A stretch of 64,000 nucleotides of DNA from Halobacteriovorax sp. GB3 (GCF_028649655.1 NZ_JAQSLN010000002.1:248001-312000); one strand, 5' to 3'; positions 34,720 to 44,891 are shown, numbered from the stretch's first letter. The notes: generated from the sequence alone by a model not told the origin. A program made the numbers and translations.

Positions 34720-37700
34720 ATGAAGAGAATTGCTGCCATTACACTTACTCTAAATTTGTTTTTTACAACTGCCTTTGCTCAGTTGGCTCAGCCTCCTTTT
34801 AGGTATGTTGATCAACCTTCTGAAGTGAAGACTATCTCAAGCGAACCTGAGGCTCTTGCTGAAGATGACCTAATCAATGGAAGTGAAGATGTTCTTGCTT
34901 TCCATGATGCTTACATCGCCTTTGGAAAGAATTGCTTAGATAAAGAGGGAAAAGAACTTGCTCCTAATGTTTTTATTGATGCTAAAGTTGAGGCTTGCTC
35001 AGCTGAGGCCGATGCTCTTGCTAAGATGTATGAGGATTTACAAGAGAAGGCTGACTTTGAAGATGATAAGTTAGTTTCATTGGCAAATTGTTCTTCGAAA
35101 AAAGGTTTCAAAACAATTGAAGATCTTATTGCTGGTGTTTCAAATGCCAGTTCTAAAGTTTCTTGTACTGAAACAAGAGATGAGAATACTTGCTTTAGTG
35201 ATCTTGGATGTAACGTTGCTCGATCAGTCTTTAAGGTCACAGATAATGCCAACTGGATGCTAAAAAAACTTGGTGGCAAACTTAAGAGTAAAATCATTGA
35301 TTCAGGATATGCAGATCAAAGCTGTTTTAATAACAGTGAAGGTGACTGTATGTCCGATCTTGTTAATGCATTTGCAGGAAGTCTCATTGGAACGGGAAAG
35401 AGTTTATGGTCACTCGTTAAAAAGAGTTTTAACTTCTTTGGGGATGTCGCAACAGGTGAAGCTTTGGATAATGTTTCCAATAATCTTCATAAAGCAATGG
35501 ATCAAAGTTCAAAAAGTGTTACTAGTTTTACAAATGATCCTTTTGCTTGGATAAAAAATAAAATTATGTCGGGAATCAAGTCTATTAAGACTTGGGTAAA
35601 GGCAAGTGTCTTCTGCCAGAAGTGGGAGGGAATGCCATATAACTCAAATTGCTCCGAGCCACTTGAGCAATTTGAATGTCTCGATTGTAATGACTCTCTC
35701 AATGCTGTTTGTGGTGCAGTTGGAGTTCTTGGTTCAGAGATGATTGTAATGGCCCTAACTGGGGGAGCAGGGACTGCTCTAGGAGTAGGAGCTAAACTTA
35801 CTGCAAAGTATGCAAGTTCTGCTTTTAAAGTAAAGGCTCGAATTTCTGCAATGACTCCTGAGTTAAAATTTTTAAAAGGTAAAAAGAAAGCTGACGCTAA
35901 GGCGAGCAAGTTAAAAGGCAGTCTGAATAAATCAAATGCCTTTCTTGCGGCATTTTCGAAAGTAAAAGCAAAGGCCATTGAGAAATCTCTAGGTCTCTTT
36001 AGTCCTGAAAAAATCGCTCTAGCAAAAGCAAGTTATGAAAAAGCGAAGAGAGCGAAGAGAATCGCGGCTATCAATTCTAAAAAAGCTGGACAAGTTGTAG
36101 CTCAAAAGGCTGCAAAAGCTGTCGAAGTGGCAGTGAATACAGCAACGAAGGCGAAAGAAGTTGTCGATACTGTGAAAAATGCAACAGGTGTTAAGTGGGT
36201 GGAAGATAAACTTGAAAATTCCTATAACAAAGGTCAAAAGTTAACTGAAGCTGCCCTTTATTTTGGGACGGGAAAGAAAGTTCGTCTTAGAAATTCTGGT
36301 AAGGGTGATATCGTTCAAATTAAGCTCGATGAAGATGGAAGTCTTTCAAAGATTACAATCAACATGGAAAAGGCGAATAAAGTCGGCCAAGTTTCAGCAA
36401 AAGTTGTTCACGCCAGAAGACTTTATCGTTCAGCTACAAAGACAAATGCGAGAGTAAAAAGTGATACATTTATGGATCACATTAAAGATCAAGCAGAGAC
36501 TCTTAAAGAAAGTGTAACGGGTTCTGGAAATCATGGCCATCAGACTGCAAAAAGTAAGAGTGAGCCAACAGCTCCTTCTCAATCGAAACAAAATGAACAC
36601 CATCAAAAAGAAGAAAATACTAATGGCAGTGGTGCATTGGGTGTAAGACAGTTAGCCCGCTTAGGGAAATATGAAAAGAATCTCGATCCTAGAATTGCTG
36701 GAAATGTACCTCTACCTGTTAAAGCAGCTATTAAGAGAAGAATTCCTTCAAAAACATCGACTAAGAAAAAAATGGCGCTTGGAGCTGTTGTCGCTGCTGA
36801 TGTTTCTAATAAGATAAATGAGAAGAATAAAGAAATGAAGAATGATCTATTCTCTAATTCTTTTGCGGATGAAAATATCGAAGATGAAGTTAATCATGTT
36901 CTAGAGAGTTCATCAAAAGTAAATTTTTCTAAGCTTGCTAAGAATGAGAGAAGTTTGGAGACTGTGAAAGAAGCTTTAAATGTTAGTGGATCAAATATTG
37001 ATCACCAAGTACTCAGTGATAGAGTCTCTAAAGCGGCCGAAGCTTTCTCGGAAGGAAATAGAGATAAGTTTGTTTCGGCAATCTCTAAAAAGACTGGTGT
37101 CTCAAGTAAAATGGCCAATGAAATCTTTGAAGAGAGAAAGCAAGAGGTTCTCGCGGCGAAAGATTACTTAAGCAATTATAAGAATGATCTTTCAAATACA
37201 ATTAAGTCTGCTGTGAGAGATAGAGAAGATGCATCTCGTAAAAAGAGCAATGATCAAATGATTGCAAATCTCGAACAAAAAAGAAGAGATCTTGAAAAGA
37301 AAATTGAAAGTGCTCAAAGTGATCTAAGTGGCAGTTCAAATAAAAGAGTTGCCGCTAAAAAGACTGAAGTAGAAAGAAGTCAAAAAGAAGCTCAAACGCC
37401 ATCACGTTCAATCGCTAGCGTAGCTCCTTCAAAATCATCTGGAAGTTCAACTCGCAATGCTGTCGCTCCAAGACAAAGTTTTTCTTCTGGGTCATCTGCA
37501 AGCTCTGGAATAAGTGCTCCCGCTCCAACTTCTGCAGAGTCATTTTCTGATGTTAGTTTTGTAGATGAAGGACGATCAAATAACCTAGAGAAGAATAAAG
37601 ATCTTTCTAACTTCGCGAAAGAGAGCGATACTGAATTAGCAGACGCCTCTGAAAGTTCAACACTTGCCGTTAGCTCTAAAGATGAAGAGATTCGCCCGAA

Positions 37701-38022
37701 GGCTTCGAGAGCAAAGAAGCTAGATAAGATTCTTGATTTTAAAATGAAAAAAGATTTAGCCAGTGGGGTTGAGATTCCATGGAGTATGAATGATATCGCT
37801 GCCGTTAAGGGAGAGCCACTGCTTAAGGAGAAACTTTCGCAATTGATCTCTAAACAAGAGAAGGTTAAGCGCATTGAAAAGCAAGAAGGTAAGGGCTATG
37901 TCCTTCATATTATTGAACTTATGAATGGTGATAAGATCACTGTGAAAGAGAGTTCAGGTTCAATGGAAATTATGGACATGGCAAGCTCACTCGAGCTAGA
38001 TAATAAATTGGTTAAAAATTAG
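34720..38022 (+). CDS. Large secreted coiled-coil protein of unknown function
   Basis: From ATG 34720 the product has 1100 residues. It has a signal peptide (MKRIAAITLTLNLFFTTAFA), then a cysteine-rich region (about 65-325, roughly 13 Cys). One hydrophobic glycine/alanine stretch follows (VMALTGGAGTALGVGAKL, near 350-367), a long Lys/Ala-rich helical section, low-complexity His/Ser/Lys linkers, further coiled coil, a Ser-rich linker, and a compact C-terminal part ending in a short beta domain (GYVLHIIELMNGDKITVKES). The hydrophobic stretch in a large secreted modular protein recalls membrane-inserting effectors, but I recognise no domain. TTG 34708 is an alternative start. Confidence 0.8.
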   Translation: MKRIAAITLTLNLFFTTAFAQLAQPPFRYVDQPSEVKTISSEPEALAEDDLINGSEDVLAFHDAYIAFGKNCLDKEGKELAPNVFIDAKVEACSAEADALAKMYEDLQEKADFEDDKLVSLANCSSKKGFKTIEDLIAGVSNASSKVSCTETRDENTCFSDLGCNVARSVFKVTDNANWMLKKLGGKLKSKIIDSGYADQSCFNNSEGDCMSDLVNAFAGSLIGTGKSLWSLVKKSFNFFGDVATGEALDNVSNNLHKAMDQSSKSVTSFTNDPFAWIKNKIMSGIKSIKTWVKASVFCQKWEGMPYNSNCSEPLEQFECLDCNDSLNAVCGAVGVLGSEMIVMALTGGAGTALGVGAKLTAKYASSAFKVKARISAMTPELKFLKGKKKADAKASKLKGSLNKSNAFLAAFSKVKAKAIEKSLGLFSPEKIALAKASYEKAKRAKRIAAINSKKAGQVVAQKAAKAVEVAVNTATKAKEVVDTVKNATGVKWVEDKLENSYNKGQKLTEAALYFGTGKKVRLRNSGKGDIVQIKLDEDGSLSKITINMEKANKVGQVSAKVVHARRLYRSATKTNARVKSDTFMDHIKDQAETLKESVTGSGNHGHQTAKSKSEPTAPSQSKQNEHHQKEENTNGSGALGVRQLARLGKYEKNLDPRIAGNVPLPVKAAIKRRIPSKTSTKKKMALGAVVAADVSNKINEKNKEMKNDLFSNSFADENIEDEVNHVLESSSKVNFSKLAKNERSLETVKEALNVSGSNIDHQVLSDRVSKAAEAFSEGNRDKFVSAISKKTGVSSKMANEIFEERKQEVLAAKDYLSNYKNDLSNTIKSAVRDREDASRKKSNDQMIANLEQKRRDLEKKIESAQSDLSGSSNKRVAAKKTEVERSQKEAQTPSRSIASVAPSKSSGSSTRNAVAPRQSFSSGSSASSGISAPAPTSAESFSDVSFVDEGRSNNLEKNKDLSNFAKESDTELADASESSTLAVSSKDEEIRPKASRAKKLDKILDFKMKKDLASGVEIPWSMNDIAAVKGEPLLKEKLSQLISKQEKVKRIEKQEGKGYVLHIIELMNGDKITVKESSGSMEIMDMASSLELDNKLVKN

Positions 38023-38032
38023 ACCTTGAAAA

Positions 38033-38086
38033 TAAGCATGCCTCGTTTACGATCTTTAGAATTAAAGCTAAACTGAGGCATGCTTA
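38033..38086 (+). promoter_or_regulatory. Long hairpin that includes the start codon of the MsbA-like gene
   Basis: TAAGCATGCCTCGTTTA (38033-38049) pairs along its full 17 bases with 38069-38086, with one bulged T at 38074. The start codon ATG (38080-38082) and the only GAGG ribosome-binding-like sequence (38075-38078) lie within the 3' arm. There is no T run after the stem, so a terminator role is unlikely; control of translation is the simpler reading. Confidence 0.6.
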
Positions 38087-39792
38087 AATTACTTAAAACT
38101 CAGTTATTTCCTTATATTATTCCATTTAAAGCAAAAGTTGTTGGAACCATCCTTCTCTCTTTTGTTATCGCTGCCGTTGGTGCGCTACAAGTTCGCTTGG
38201 TTAAGCCGATTTTCGATCACGGCCTATCACCTGAAGCGACTTGGCAAGATGTCTACCTTTTGGCCGGTGCCCTGGTTGGTTTAAGTATGATTCACTTTCC
38301 AGCGCGCTTTTTACACTTCTATTGGATTCGCTTTATTGTCGACCGAGCGACGTGCTCAATTCGTGAAGATATCTTTCGCAAGTTGCAGGCCCTTCCGACT
38401 TCTTACTTTGCAAGAAGTAAGCAAGGGAATTTGATTTCCAGTATTGTTAATGACACCCATGTATTCTCTCTTGGATTCAAGTCGATCGTCGACCTTGTAA
38501 GAGAGCCTCTCAAGGCCGTGGCTTTTCTAGGAATGGCCTTTTACAGTGATTGGCAATTAACATTGGTGATCTTTTTTATTGCTCCATTTCTTGTCGTTAT
38601 CTTTGGCGTGTCGGGGAAAAAAGTAAAAAGAAACCAAGGGCAAGTTCAAGAAGAGCATTCTGATTTAACTCACAATATTGCTGAAGGTATTTCAGCTAAT
38701 AAATTAACAAAGGCCTTCAACTTACAAGATTATATTGTCAGTCGATTTAGCATGGCCCAAGACAAGTTCTTCAACGCTCAAATGAAAACGACTTTCGTTG
38801 AAGAAATGGCCCACCCTCTCGTTGAATTTGTAGGAGCGATGGCCTTTGGAGCAACGATTCTCTTTGCCCATTATAGAGTTTCCTCTGGAGCAACAACTGT
38901 AGGTGACTTTGTCTCTTTTGTTGCAGCACTGGCCCTCTTTATGGACCCTATTAGAAAATTCTCTCAGGCCAATGTTAAGCTCTCACAGGCTAAAGCTGCT
39001 TCAGATAGAATTTTTGAAGTTCTAAAATTGGAAGAAGAAAAAGATGATGGGAAAGTTGAGTTAACTAGCTTTCAAAAAGAAATTATTGTTAAAGACCTAA
39101 GCTTCTCCTACGGTAATGGGGATGTTATCAAGAACATGAATTTAGAGGTTAAAAAGGGTGAAAAAATCGCCTTGGTTGGACTTTCTGGATCAGGGAAATC
39201 GACGCTCATTAATCTTCTACTTAGACTCTATGATTTTGATAGAGGGGAAGTTCTTATTGATGGTCACCCTCTTAAAGACATTAAGCTTCATTCTTTAAGA
39301 GAGCTCTTTGGACTGGTCTCTCAGGATATCTTTCTCTTTCACGATTCAATTAAAAATAACCTCTCGCTTGCTAAAGAATTCTCTGAGCAAGAGATTAAAG
39401 AAGCTCTTGATGTCGCTTATGCTAGTGAATTTGTTGATAAATTAGAAGAAGGAATCGAGACGATCGTCGGTGATCGTGGGGCGAGACTTTCAGGTGGTCA
39501 ACAACAGCGTATTACAATTGCTCGCGCATTCTTGCAAAATACAGAGGTTTTACTCTTTGATGAAGCCACTTCAGCTCTTGATAATGAGTCGGAAAAAGTC
39601 GTTCAAAAGGCCCTTGATAGCATTGCTGGAGAAAAAACAGTCATTGCTGTGGCCCATAGACTGAGCACAATTCAAGATTTTGATAGAATCTATGTTCTTC
39701 ATGAAGGTGTTGTCGTTGAGCAAGGAAATCACAGCGAACTTATGGCCAAGGGTGGAGAATACTCTAAACTTTATGAGTTGAGTCAAAAGTAG
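38080..39792 (+). CDS. MsbA-like ABC exporter (lipid A-core/lipid flippase type)
   Basis: Exporters of this type are homodimers with fused membrane and ATPase parts; MsbA flips lipid A-core. The 570-residue half-transporter has six membrane helices in the first 310 residues. The nucleotide-binding domain has Walker A GLSGSGKS (367-374), LVSQDIFLFHD (Q-loop), signature LSGGQQQR and Walker B VLLFDEATSALD, then the H-loop AHRLST. An in-frame TGA at 38074-38076 fixes ATG 38080 as the first possible ATG. The substrate is inferred only from family likeness. The start codon is buried in a strong hairpin. Confidence 0.9.
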   Translation: MLKLLKTQLFPYIIPFKAKVVGTILLSFVIAAVGALQVRLVKPIFDHGLSPEATWQDVYLLAGALVGLSMIHFPARFLHFYWIRFIVDRATCSIREDIFRKLQALPTSYFARSKQGNLISSIVNDTHVFSLGFKSIVDLVREPLKAVAFLGMAFYSDWQLTLVIFFIAPFLVVIFGVSGKKVKRNQGQVQEEHSDLTHNIAEGISANKLTKAFNLQDYIVSRFSMAQDKFFNAQMKTTFVEEMAHPLVEFVGAMAFGATILFAHYRVSSGATTVGDFVSFVAALALFMDPIRKFSQANVKLSQAKAASDRIFEVLKLEEEKDDGKVELTSFQKEIIVKDLSFSYGNGDVIKNMNLEVKKGEKIALVGLSGSGKSTLINLLLRLYDFDRGEVLIDGHPLKDIKLHSLRELFGLVSQDIFLFHDSIKNNLSLAKEFSEQEIKEALDVAYASEFVDKLEEGIETIVGDRGARLSGGQQQRITIARAFLQNTEVLLFDEATSALDNESEKVVQKALDSIAGEKTVIAVAHRLSTIQDFDRIYVLHEGVVVEQGNHSELMAKGGEYSKLYELSQK

Positions 39793-39917
39793 CGCTCGGC
39801 ACTAACTAAAATCCTTATCAATCAGCGATTTTACGCTTATCAACTATGCTTGTGTATTGTACAATGCAGAGGCATTTTAGTTTTTAATTAGTCGAATTTA
39901 GTTGATAGGAGCGCGTT

Positions 39918-41243
39918 GTGTCAGAAACCAACCTAAAAGATATGCAAGACCTCGTTAGTCTTTGTAAGAGAAGAGGATTTATTTTCCAAAGTTCTGAAAT
40001 CTATGGTGGTCTCTCTTCTTGTTGGGACTACGGACCATTAGGGATTGAGCTTAGAAAAAATATTAAAGATCGTTGGTGGAATGCCATGACTCTTCGTGAA
40101 GATGTTGTGGGTATCGATGCTTCAATTCTTATGCACCCTGAAGTTTGGAAAGCTTCTGGACACGTTGATGGTTTCAACGATCCAATGGTTGACTGTAAAG
40201 AATGTAAGTCGCGCTTTAGAGCAGATAAAATTGATCTCGCTGCAAACTGTCCAGTTTGTGGAAAATCTGGAACATATACTGAGCCAAAAGACTTCAACCT
40301 CATGTTTAAAACTCAAATGGGACCAGTTGAAGACTCATCAGCTCAAGTTTATTTAAGACCTGAAACAGCTCAGGGGATCTTTGTAAACTTTCTTAACGTT
40401 CAATCGACAATGAGAAAGAAACTTCCTTTTGGTATTGCTCAAATTGGTAAGGCCTTTAGAAATGAAATTACTCCCGGGAACTTCATTTTTAGAACGAGAG
40501 AATTCGAACAAATGGAAATGCAATTCTTCGTTAAGCCTGGATCTCAAATGGAATTCATGGAGCAGTGGAAAGAAATCCGTTGGAATTGGCACCTTGAAAA
40601 TGGTCTTCGTCCAGAAAGACTGAGATGGGAACCACATGGACCAGGTGAACTTGCTCACTATGCTGATGCGGCAACTGATATTGAATATCAATATGCTCAT
40701 GGTTGGGGAGAGATGGAAGGTATCCACTCAAGAACTGACTTTGATTTAAAACAACACGAATTATTTTCTAAGAAAAATCTTAAGTATCTTGATGCTGAAG
40801 ATGGAAATAAAAAATATCTTCCATTTGTTATCGAAACATCTGTTGGTTGTGATCGTTGTCTTCTCGCAGTTCTCTCGGATGCATACCGAGTTGAAAATGA
40901 GGGAGACAAAGAAAAAGAAAGAACTGTTCTTAAGTTCTCTCCAAAAGTTGCACCAATTAAAGTTGCAGTTCTTCCTCTTCTTAAAAAGGAAAAGCTTGCT
41001 GCACCTGCAAAAGAACTTTTCAATAAACTGAATAAGAAATACCCTGCAGAGTTTGATGTAACAGGAACAATTGGTAAGAGATATAGAAGACAAGATGAAA
41101 TTGGAACTCCGTTCTGTATTACTTTTGACTTCGACTCTCTAGAGGATCACGCTGTTACAATTCGTGACAGAGATACGATGGTTCAAGAGAGAGTTTCGCT
41201 GGATAAAGTCGAGCAATATCTACAAGACAAATTACAATTATAA
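39918..41243 (+). CDS. glyS: Glycyl-tRNA synthetase (single-chain alpha2 type)
   Basis: This enzyme charges tRNA-Gly. The 441-residue protein is the bacterial/archaeal-eukaryotic-like class II homodimer, not the E. coli alpha2-beta2 form. It has [33 protein letters not shown] and a zinc-like cysteine set (CKECKSRF and CPVCGKSG, about 93-120). Motif 2 [18 protein letters not shown] and the motif 3 part [10 protein letters not shown] follow, then the anticodon-binding domain. GTG 39918 has AGGAG six bases upstream. TACAAT at 39861-39866 is a possible -10. A terminator follows. Confidence 0.95.
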   Translation: MSETNLKDMQDLVSLCKRRGFIFQSSEIYGGLSSCWDYGPLGIELRKNIKDRWWNAMTLREDVVGIDASILMHPEVWKASGHVDGFNDPMVDCKECKSRFRADKIDLAANCPVCGKSGTYTEPKDFNLMFKTQMGPVEDSSAQVYLRPETAQGIFVNFLNVQSTMRKKLPFGIAQIGKAFRNEITPGNFIFRTREFEQMEMQFFVKPGSQMEFMEQWKEIRWNWHLENGLRPERLRWEPHGPGELAHYADAATDIEYQYAHGWGEMEGIHSRTDFDLKQHELFSKKNLKYLDAEDGNKKYLPFVIETSVGCDRCLLAVLSDAYRVENEGDKEKERTVLKFSPKVAPIKVAVLPLLKKEKLAAPAKELFNKLNKKYPAEFDVTGTIGKRYRRQDEIGTPFCITFDFDSLEDHAVTIRDRDTMVQERVSLDKVEQYLQDKLQL

Positions 41244-41252
41244 TTGAGAGAG

Positions 41253-41279
41253 GGAGGCATTGATGCCTCCTTTCTTTTT
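41253..41279 (+). terminator. Terminator after glycyl-tRNA synthetase gene
   Basis: GGAGGCA (41253-41259) pairs with TGCCTCC (41264-41270) around a TTGA loop, followed by TTTCTTTTT. PPDK starts 25 bases later. Confidence 0.85.
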
Positions 41280-41303
41280 GGACCATGATACGGAGGGAAT
41301 CTG

Positions 41304-43961
41304 ATGAAGTGGGTCTATCTATTTAGCAAAGAAAATACTGAAGGTAACAAGGAAATGAAGAATCTTCTCGGAGGTAAAGGTGCAAACCTTGCTGAGATGT
41401 CTTCTCTAGGACTTAATGTTCCTCCTGGTTTCACTGTAACAACTGAAGCTTGTATTGATTTTCAAAAAGCTGGAAACCAAATAAGTGATTCAATCAAACA
41501 ACAAGTTCAAGAAGCGCTGAAAGAAGTTGAAAAAGTAACGGGAAAAGTTTTCGGTGACAGTAAGAACCCTCTTCTTTTTTCGGTTCGATCTGGTGCTAGA
41601 GTTTCTATGCCAGGAATGATGGACACTGTTCTCAATCTTGGAATGAATGATGAAACAGTTGAGGGAATGAGTGAGCTCACAGGGGACGCTCGTTTTTCTT
41701 GGGATTCATACCGTCGTTTCATTCAGATGTATGCTAACGTTGTCATGGGTTTCAACCACTCATTACTTGAAGCAACTCTTGAAGACTTAAAAGATGCAAG
41801 AGGTGTCGATGAAGACACTGAATTAACGGCAGAAGATTTAAAGGATCTTGTGACTGTTTATAAGCAAATCATTTTAGAAGAAAGTGGACGCTCATTTCCA
41901 ACAGATCCAATGGATCAATTATGGCAGGCCATTGGTGCTGTTTTTAGATCTTGGACAAATCCTAGAGCGATTAAATATCGTGACATAAATGGGATCGATC
42001 ACAACTGGGGAACTGCAGTTAATGTTCAAACGATGGTGTTTGGAAATATGGGTGACGATTGTGCAACAGGTGTTTGTTTTACACGTGATCCAAGTACTGG
42101 AGACAAGAGGTTTTTTGGAGAATATCTAATTAATGCTCAAGGTGAAGATGTTGTTGCAGGTATTAGAACCCCGGCTCCAATCAATGATGAGTCTAAAAAT
42201 GATTCAAATAGAAATTTGAAAACATTGAAAGAAGCAATGGGTGAAACATTTGATGAACTCACAGAAGTATATCAAAAACTTGAGGCCCACTATAAAGATA
42301 TGCAGGATATCGAGTTTACTATTGAAAAAGGGAACCTCTTTATTCTTCAAACGAGAAATGGAAAGAGAACGGCAAGTGCTGCTATTAAGATTGCCTCAGA
42401 CCTCGTTGGTGAGGGGATTCTTTCTAAAGAAGAGGCCATTCTAAAAATTGAGCCTGAACTACTTAACCAACTTCTTCACCCAAGACTTGATCCTAAGGCT
42501 GATAAAAAAGTCGTAGCTAAGGGGCTACCAGCTTCTCCTGGTGCGGGAGCGGGAGAGATTGCCTTTTCTTCTGAACTTGCCATTAGCTTAGCTGAATCTG
42601 GAAAAAAGGTTCTTCTGGTTCGTCAGGAAACTTCTCCTGAAGATATTGGAGGAATGAATGCTGCTCGCGGTATTCTAACGGCTAGAGGTGGAATGACTTC
42701 TCACGCTGCCGTCGTTGCCAGAGGAATGGGGAAACCATGCGTAGCAGGTTGTTCTGATCTTGTCATTAATTACAGTGCTAAGACTGTTTCAGTGAATGGC
42801 AAAACATTTAAAGAAGGTGACCACTTAACAATTGATGGTGCAAGCGGAGAAGTATTTGAAGGTCTTGTTCCAACGATTGATGCTGAAATTTCAAAAGAAT
42901 TTGCTAACTTTATGAGTTGGGCAGATGAATATAGAACTCTTAAAGTAAGAACAAATGCTGACAATCCTGAAGATAGTGAAGTTGCAAATAACTTTGGTGC
43001 AGAGGGGATTGGACTTTGTCGAACTGAGCATATGTTCTTTGAAGCCGAGAGAATCTTGGCCGTAAGAGAAATGATTTTTGCTGAAGATGTTATGTCTAGA
43101 GAGAAGGCCCTTTCGAAATTACTACCATTTCAAAAGAAGGACTTCCTAGGAATATTCAAAGCTATGGATGGGAAGCCAGTTAATATTCGTCTTCTCGATC
43201 CACCACTTCATGAATTTCTTCCACACTCTGAACAAGAGAAGAATGAACTTGCTGAGTATCTTGGAATTGATATTCGTGAAGTTGAAGATAGAGCTGAAAA
43301 GCTTCAAGAGTTCAACCCAATGCTCGGGCATCGTGGTTGTCGTTTAGGTGTGACTTATCCTGAAATCTATAAGATGCAAGTTCGTGCAATTATGGAAGCA
43401 GCCGTTGAGTCTAGTGAATCTAATATTACTGTTATGCCAGAGATTATGATTCCACTCGTTGCTCTTAAAGGAGAGTTGGCCATTTTAAAAGAAGATGCTC
43501 TTGAAGTTATTAAGGCCGTTTTCAAAGAAAAAGGAAAAGAGATCAAGTACAAAATTGGAACAATGATCGAACTTCCAAGAGCAGCAATTACTGCTGGAGA
43601 AATTGCTAAAGAAGCAGAGTTTTTCTCTTTTGGAACGAACGATTTAACTCAAACAACATTTGGTCTCTCTAGAGACGACGCTGGAAAATTTCTTCCAGAA
43701 TATGTTGGAAGAGGTCTAATGCCTAATGATCCATTTGTTTCACTTGATCAAAGTGGAGTTGGATTCCTTGTTGAGCACGCTGTTAAAGAAGGTAAGAAAA
43801 CCAATGCAAATATGCATATGGGAATCTGTGGAGAGCATGGTGGTGAACCTAGTTCTATTGATTTCTGTCACAGAGCAGGTTTAGACTATGTTTCTTGCTC
43901 TCCTTATAGAGTACCGATTGCACGTCTAGCGGCCGCTCAAGCAGCTTTGAATAACAAATAG
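41304..43961 (+). CDS. ppdK: Pyruvate phosphate dikinase
   Basis: PPDK interconverts pyruvate, ATP and phosphate with phosphoenolpyruvate, AMP and pyrophosphate. The 885-residue protein is full length. It has an N-terminal ATP-grasp region (GGKGANLAEM, near 28), the swivelling phosphohistidine domain with GGMTSHAAVVARGMGKPC (His near 455), and the C-terminal TIM barrel with FGTNDLTQTTFG and the Cys segment GICGEHGGEPSS. The next gene starts one base after its stop, suggesting co-translation. It can serve gluconeogenesis or pyrophosphate-based glycolysis; the direction cannot be told here. Confidence 0.96.
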   Translation: MKWVYLFSKENTEGNKEMKNLLGGKGANLAEMSSLGLNVPPGFTVTTEACIDFQKAGNQISDSIKQQVQEALKEVEKVTGKVFGDSKNPLLFSVRSGARVSMPGMMDTVLNLGMNDETVEGMSELTGDARFSWDSYRRFIQMYANVVMGFNHSLLEATLEDLKDARGVDEDTELTAEDLKDLVTVYKQIILEESGRSFPTDPMDQLWQAIGAVFRSWTNPRAIKYRDINGIDHNWGTAVNVQTMVFGNMGDDCATGVCFTRDPSTGDKRFFGEYLINAQGEDVVAGIRTPAPINDESKNDSNRNLKTLKEAMGETFDELTEVYQKLEAHYKDMQDIEFTIEKGNLFILQTRNGKRTASAAIKIASDLVGEGILSKEEAILKIEPELLNQLLHPRLDPKADKKVVAKGLPASPGAGAGEIAFSSELAISLAESGKKVLLVRQETSPEDIGGMNAARGILTARGGMTSHAAVVARGMGKPCVAGCSDLVINYSAKTVSVNGKTFKEGDHLTIDGASGEVFEGLVPTIDAEISKEFANFMSWADEYRTLKVRTNADNPEDSEVANNFGAEGIGLCRTEHMFFEAERILAVREMIFAEDVMSREKALSKLLPFQKKDFLGIFKAMDGKPVNIRLLDPPLHEFLPHSEQEKNELAEYLGIDIREVEDRAEKLQEFNPMLGHRGCRLGVTYPEIYKMQVRAIMEAAVESSESNITVMPEIMIPLVALKGELAILKEDALEVIKAVFKEKGKEIKYKIGTMIELPRAAITAGEIAKEAEFFSFGTNDLTQTTFGLSRDDAGKFLPEYVGRGLMPNDPFVSLDQSGVGFLVEHAVKEGKKTNANMHMGICGEHGGEPSSIDFCHRAGLDYVSCSPYRVPIARLAAAQAALNNK

Positions 43962-43962
43962 A

Positions 43963-44868
43963 ATGGAAAAATTACGAAAGTATTGTTTAGATGAATTAAA
44001 AGACAAGAACTTCGATCGCTTAGCGGTCGCAGTTCTTGACTTTAAGAACTTTACTTTCGATGCTCTTGAATTTGAAAATGGCCGTGAAGTTCAAGTTGGA
44101 GCAGCTGTCTTTGACCTCGCTTCTCTGACTAAGCCATTAACATTGGGCCTTGCTTTTCAGCTTTTCCCTGCCGATTTTTCGATAGATCAAATCCTTTTAC
44201 TTGAACACAGAGGAGGACTTCCCTCATGGGGAAGGTTGTCTCGAAGTGATTGGAAGGAACAGGTTTTAAGTTATCCTATTTCAAAATCTAAAACTCTCTA
44301 TTCTGATTTTTCTGCCCTAAGACTTATGCTTGATCTGGAATCTAAGTGGGGAGAATCGATTTACCAGAGACTTTCTTCTCATTGGGATGGGGAACTCAAA
44401 AATTGGCTAGATTTGGATTCAAAACTTCATTGTCCTGTTACAGGCTGGAGAAATGGACATCCGATTCAGGGTGATGTTCATGATGATAATGCTTTTGTCA
44501 TAAATGAGAGAGTTTCACATGCCGGACTGTTTTCTAATATAAACTCACTGGCCCGAACTTTAATCGACTTTGATCAGAACAACCACTTATTAGAAAATAT
44601 GCTTAAAGAGGACTGGGCTGTAGCAGAGCGTTTCATAAAGGGATGGGATCGTCCAACAGATTTAGAGAGGACACTAGCAGGAAAAGGATGTTCTAAAGAG
44701 ACATTTGGGCATCTCGGTTTTACTGGAACTTCAATTTGGATTGATGCTCGAACTAAGAAAGGACATATCATTTTAACCAATGAAACAAAGAAGTATTGGT
44801 ATGACCGCGCTAAAATCAATGAATTTCGTCGAAATGTGGGCGAAATGATCTGGAACGATCAGATTTAA
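43963..44868 (+). CDS. Serine hydrolase, class C beta-lactamase-like
   Basis: The 301-residue protein has the serine penicillin-recognising fold motifs: S54-x-x-K57 (DLASLTKP), Y113-S-D (LYSDFSALR) in place of Y-x-N, and a late HLGFTGTS with H-x-G. No signal peptide is present, unlike true AmpC or DD-peptidases, so it probably acts in the cytoplasm as an esterase, amidase or peptidase of muropeptides. It lies one base after ppdK and upstream of mpl (78-base gap with its own promoter). A role in wall recycling is inferred only from position. Confidence 0.85.
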   Translation: MEKLRKYCLDELKDKNFDRLAVAVLDFKNFTFDALEFENGREVQVGAAVFDLASLTKPLTLGLAFQLFPADFSIDQILLLEHRGGLPSWGRLSRSDWKEQVLSYPISKSKTLYSDFSALRLMLDLESKWGESIYQRLSSHWDGELKNWLDLDSKLHCPVTGWRNGHPIQGDVHDDNAFVINERVSHAGLFSNINSLARTLIDFDQNNHLLENMLKEDWAVAERFIKGWDRPTDLERTLAGKGCSKETFGHLGFTGTSIWIDARTKKGHIILTNETKKYWYDRAKINEFRRNVGEMIWNDQI

Positions 44869-44891
44869 TCGTTGTTTCGTGCTTTCAAATA

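Noticed and set aside
37392-37874. Minus-strand 160-codon frame within the large secreted protein gene
   Set aside because: A Ser/Leu-rich shadow of a low-complexity Ser/Lys region; no start signal.
40353-40727. Minus-strand 124-codon frame inside glycyl-tRNA synthetase
   Set aside because: The plus strand clearly encodes conserved synthetase motifs across the whole stretch.
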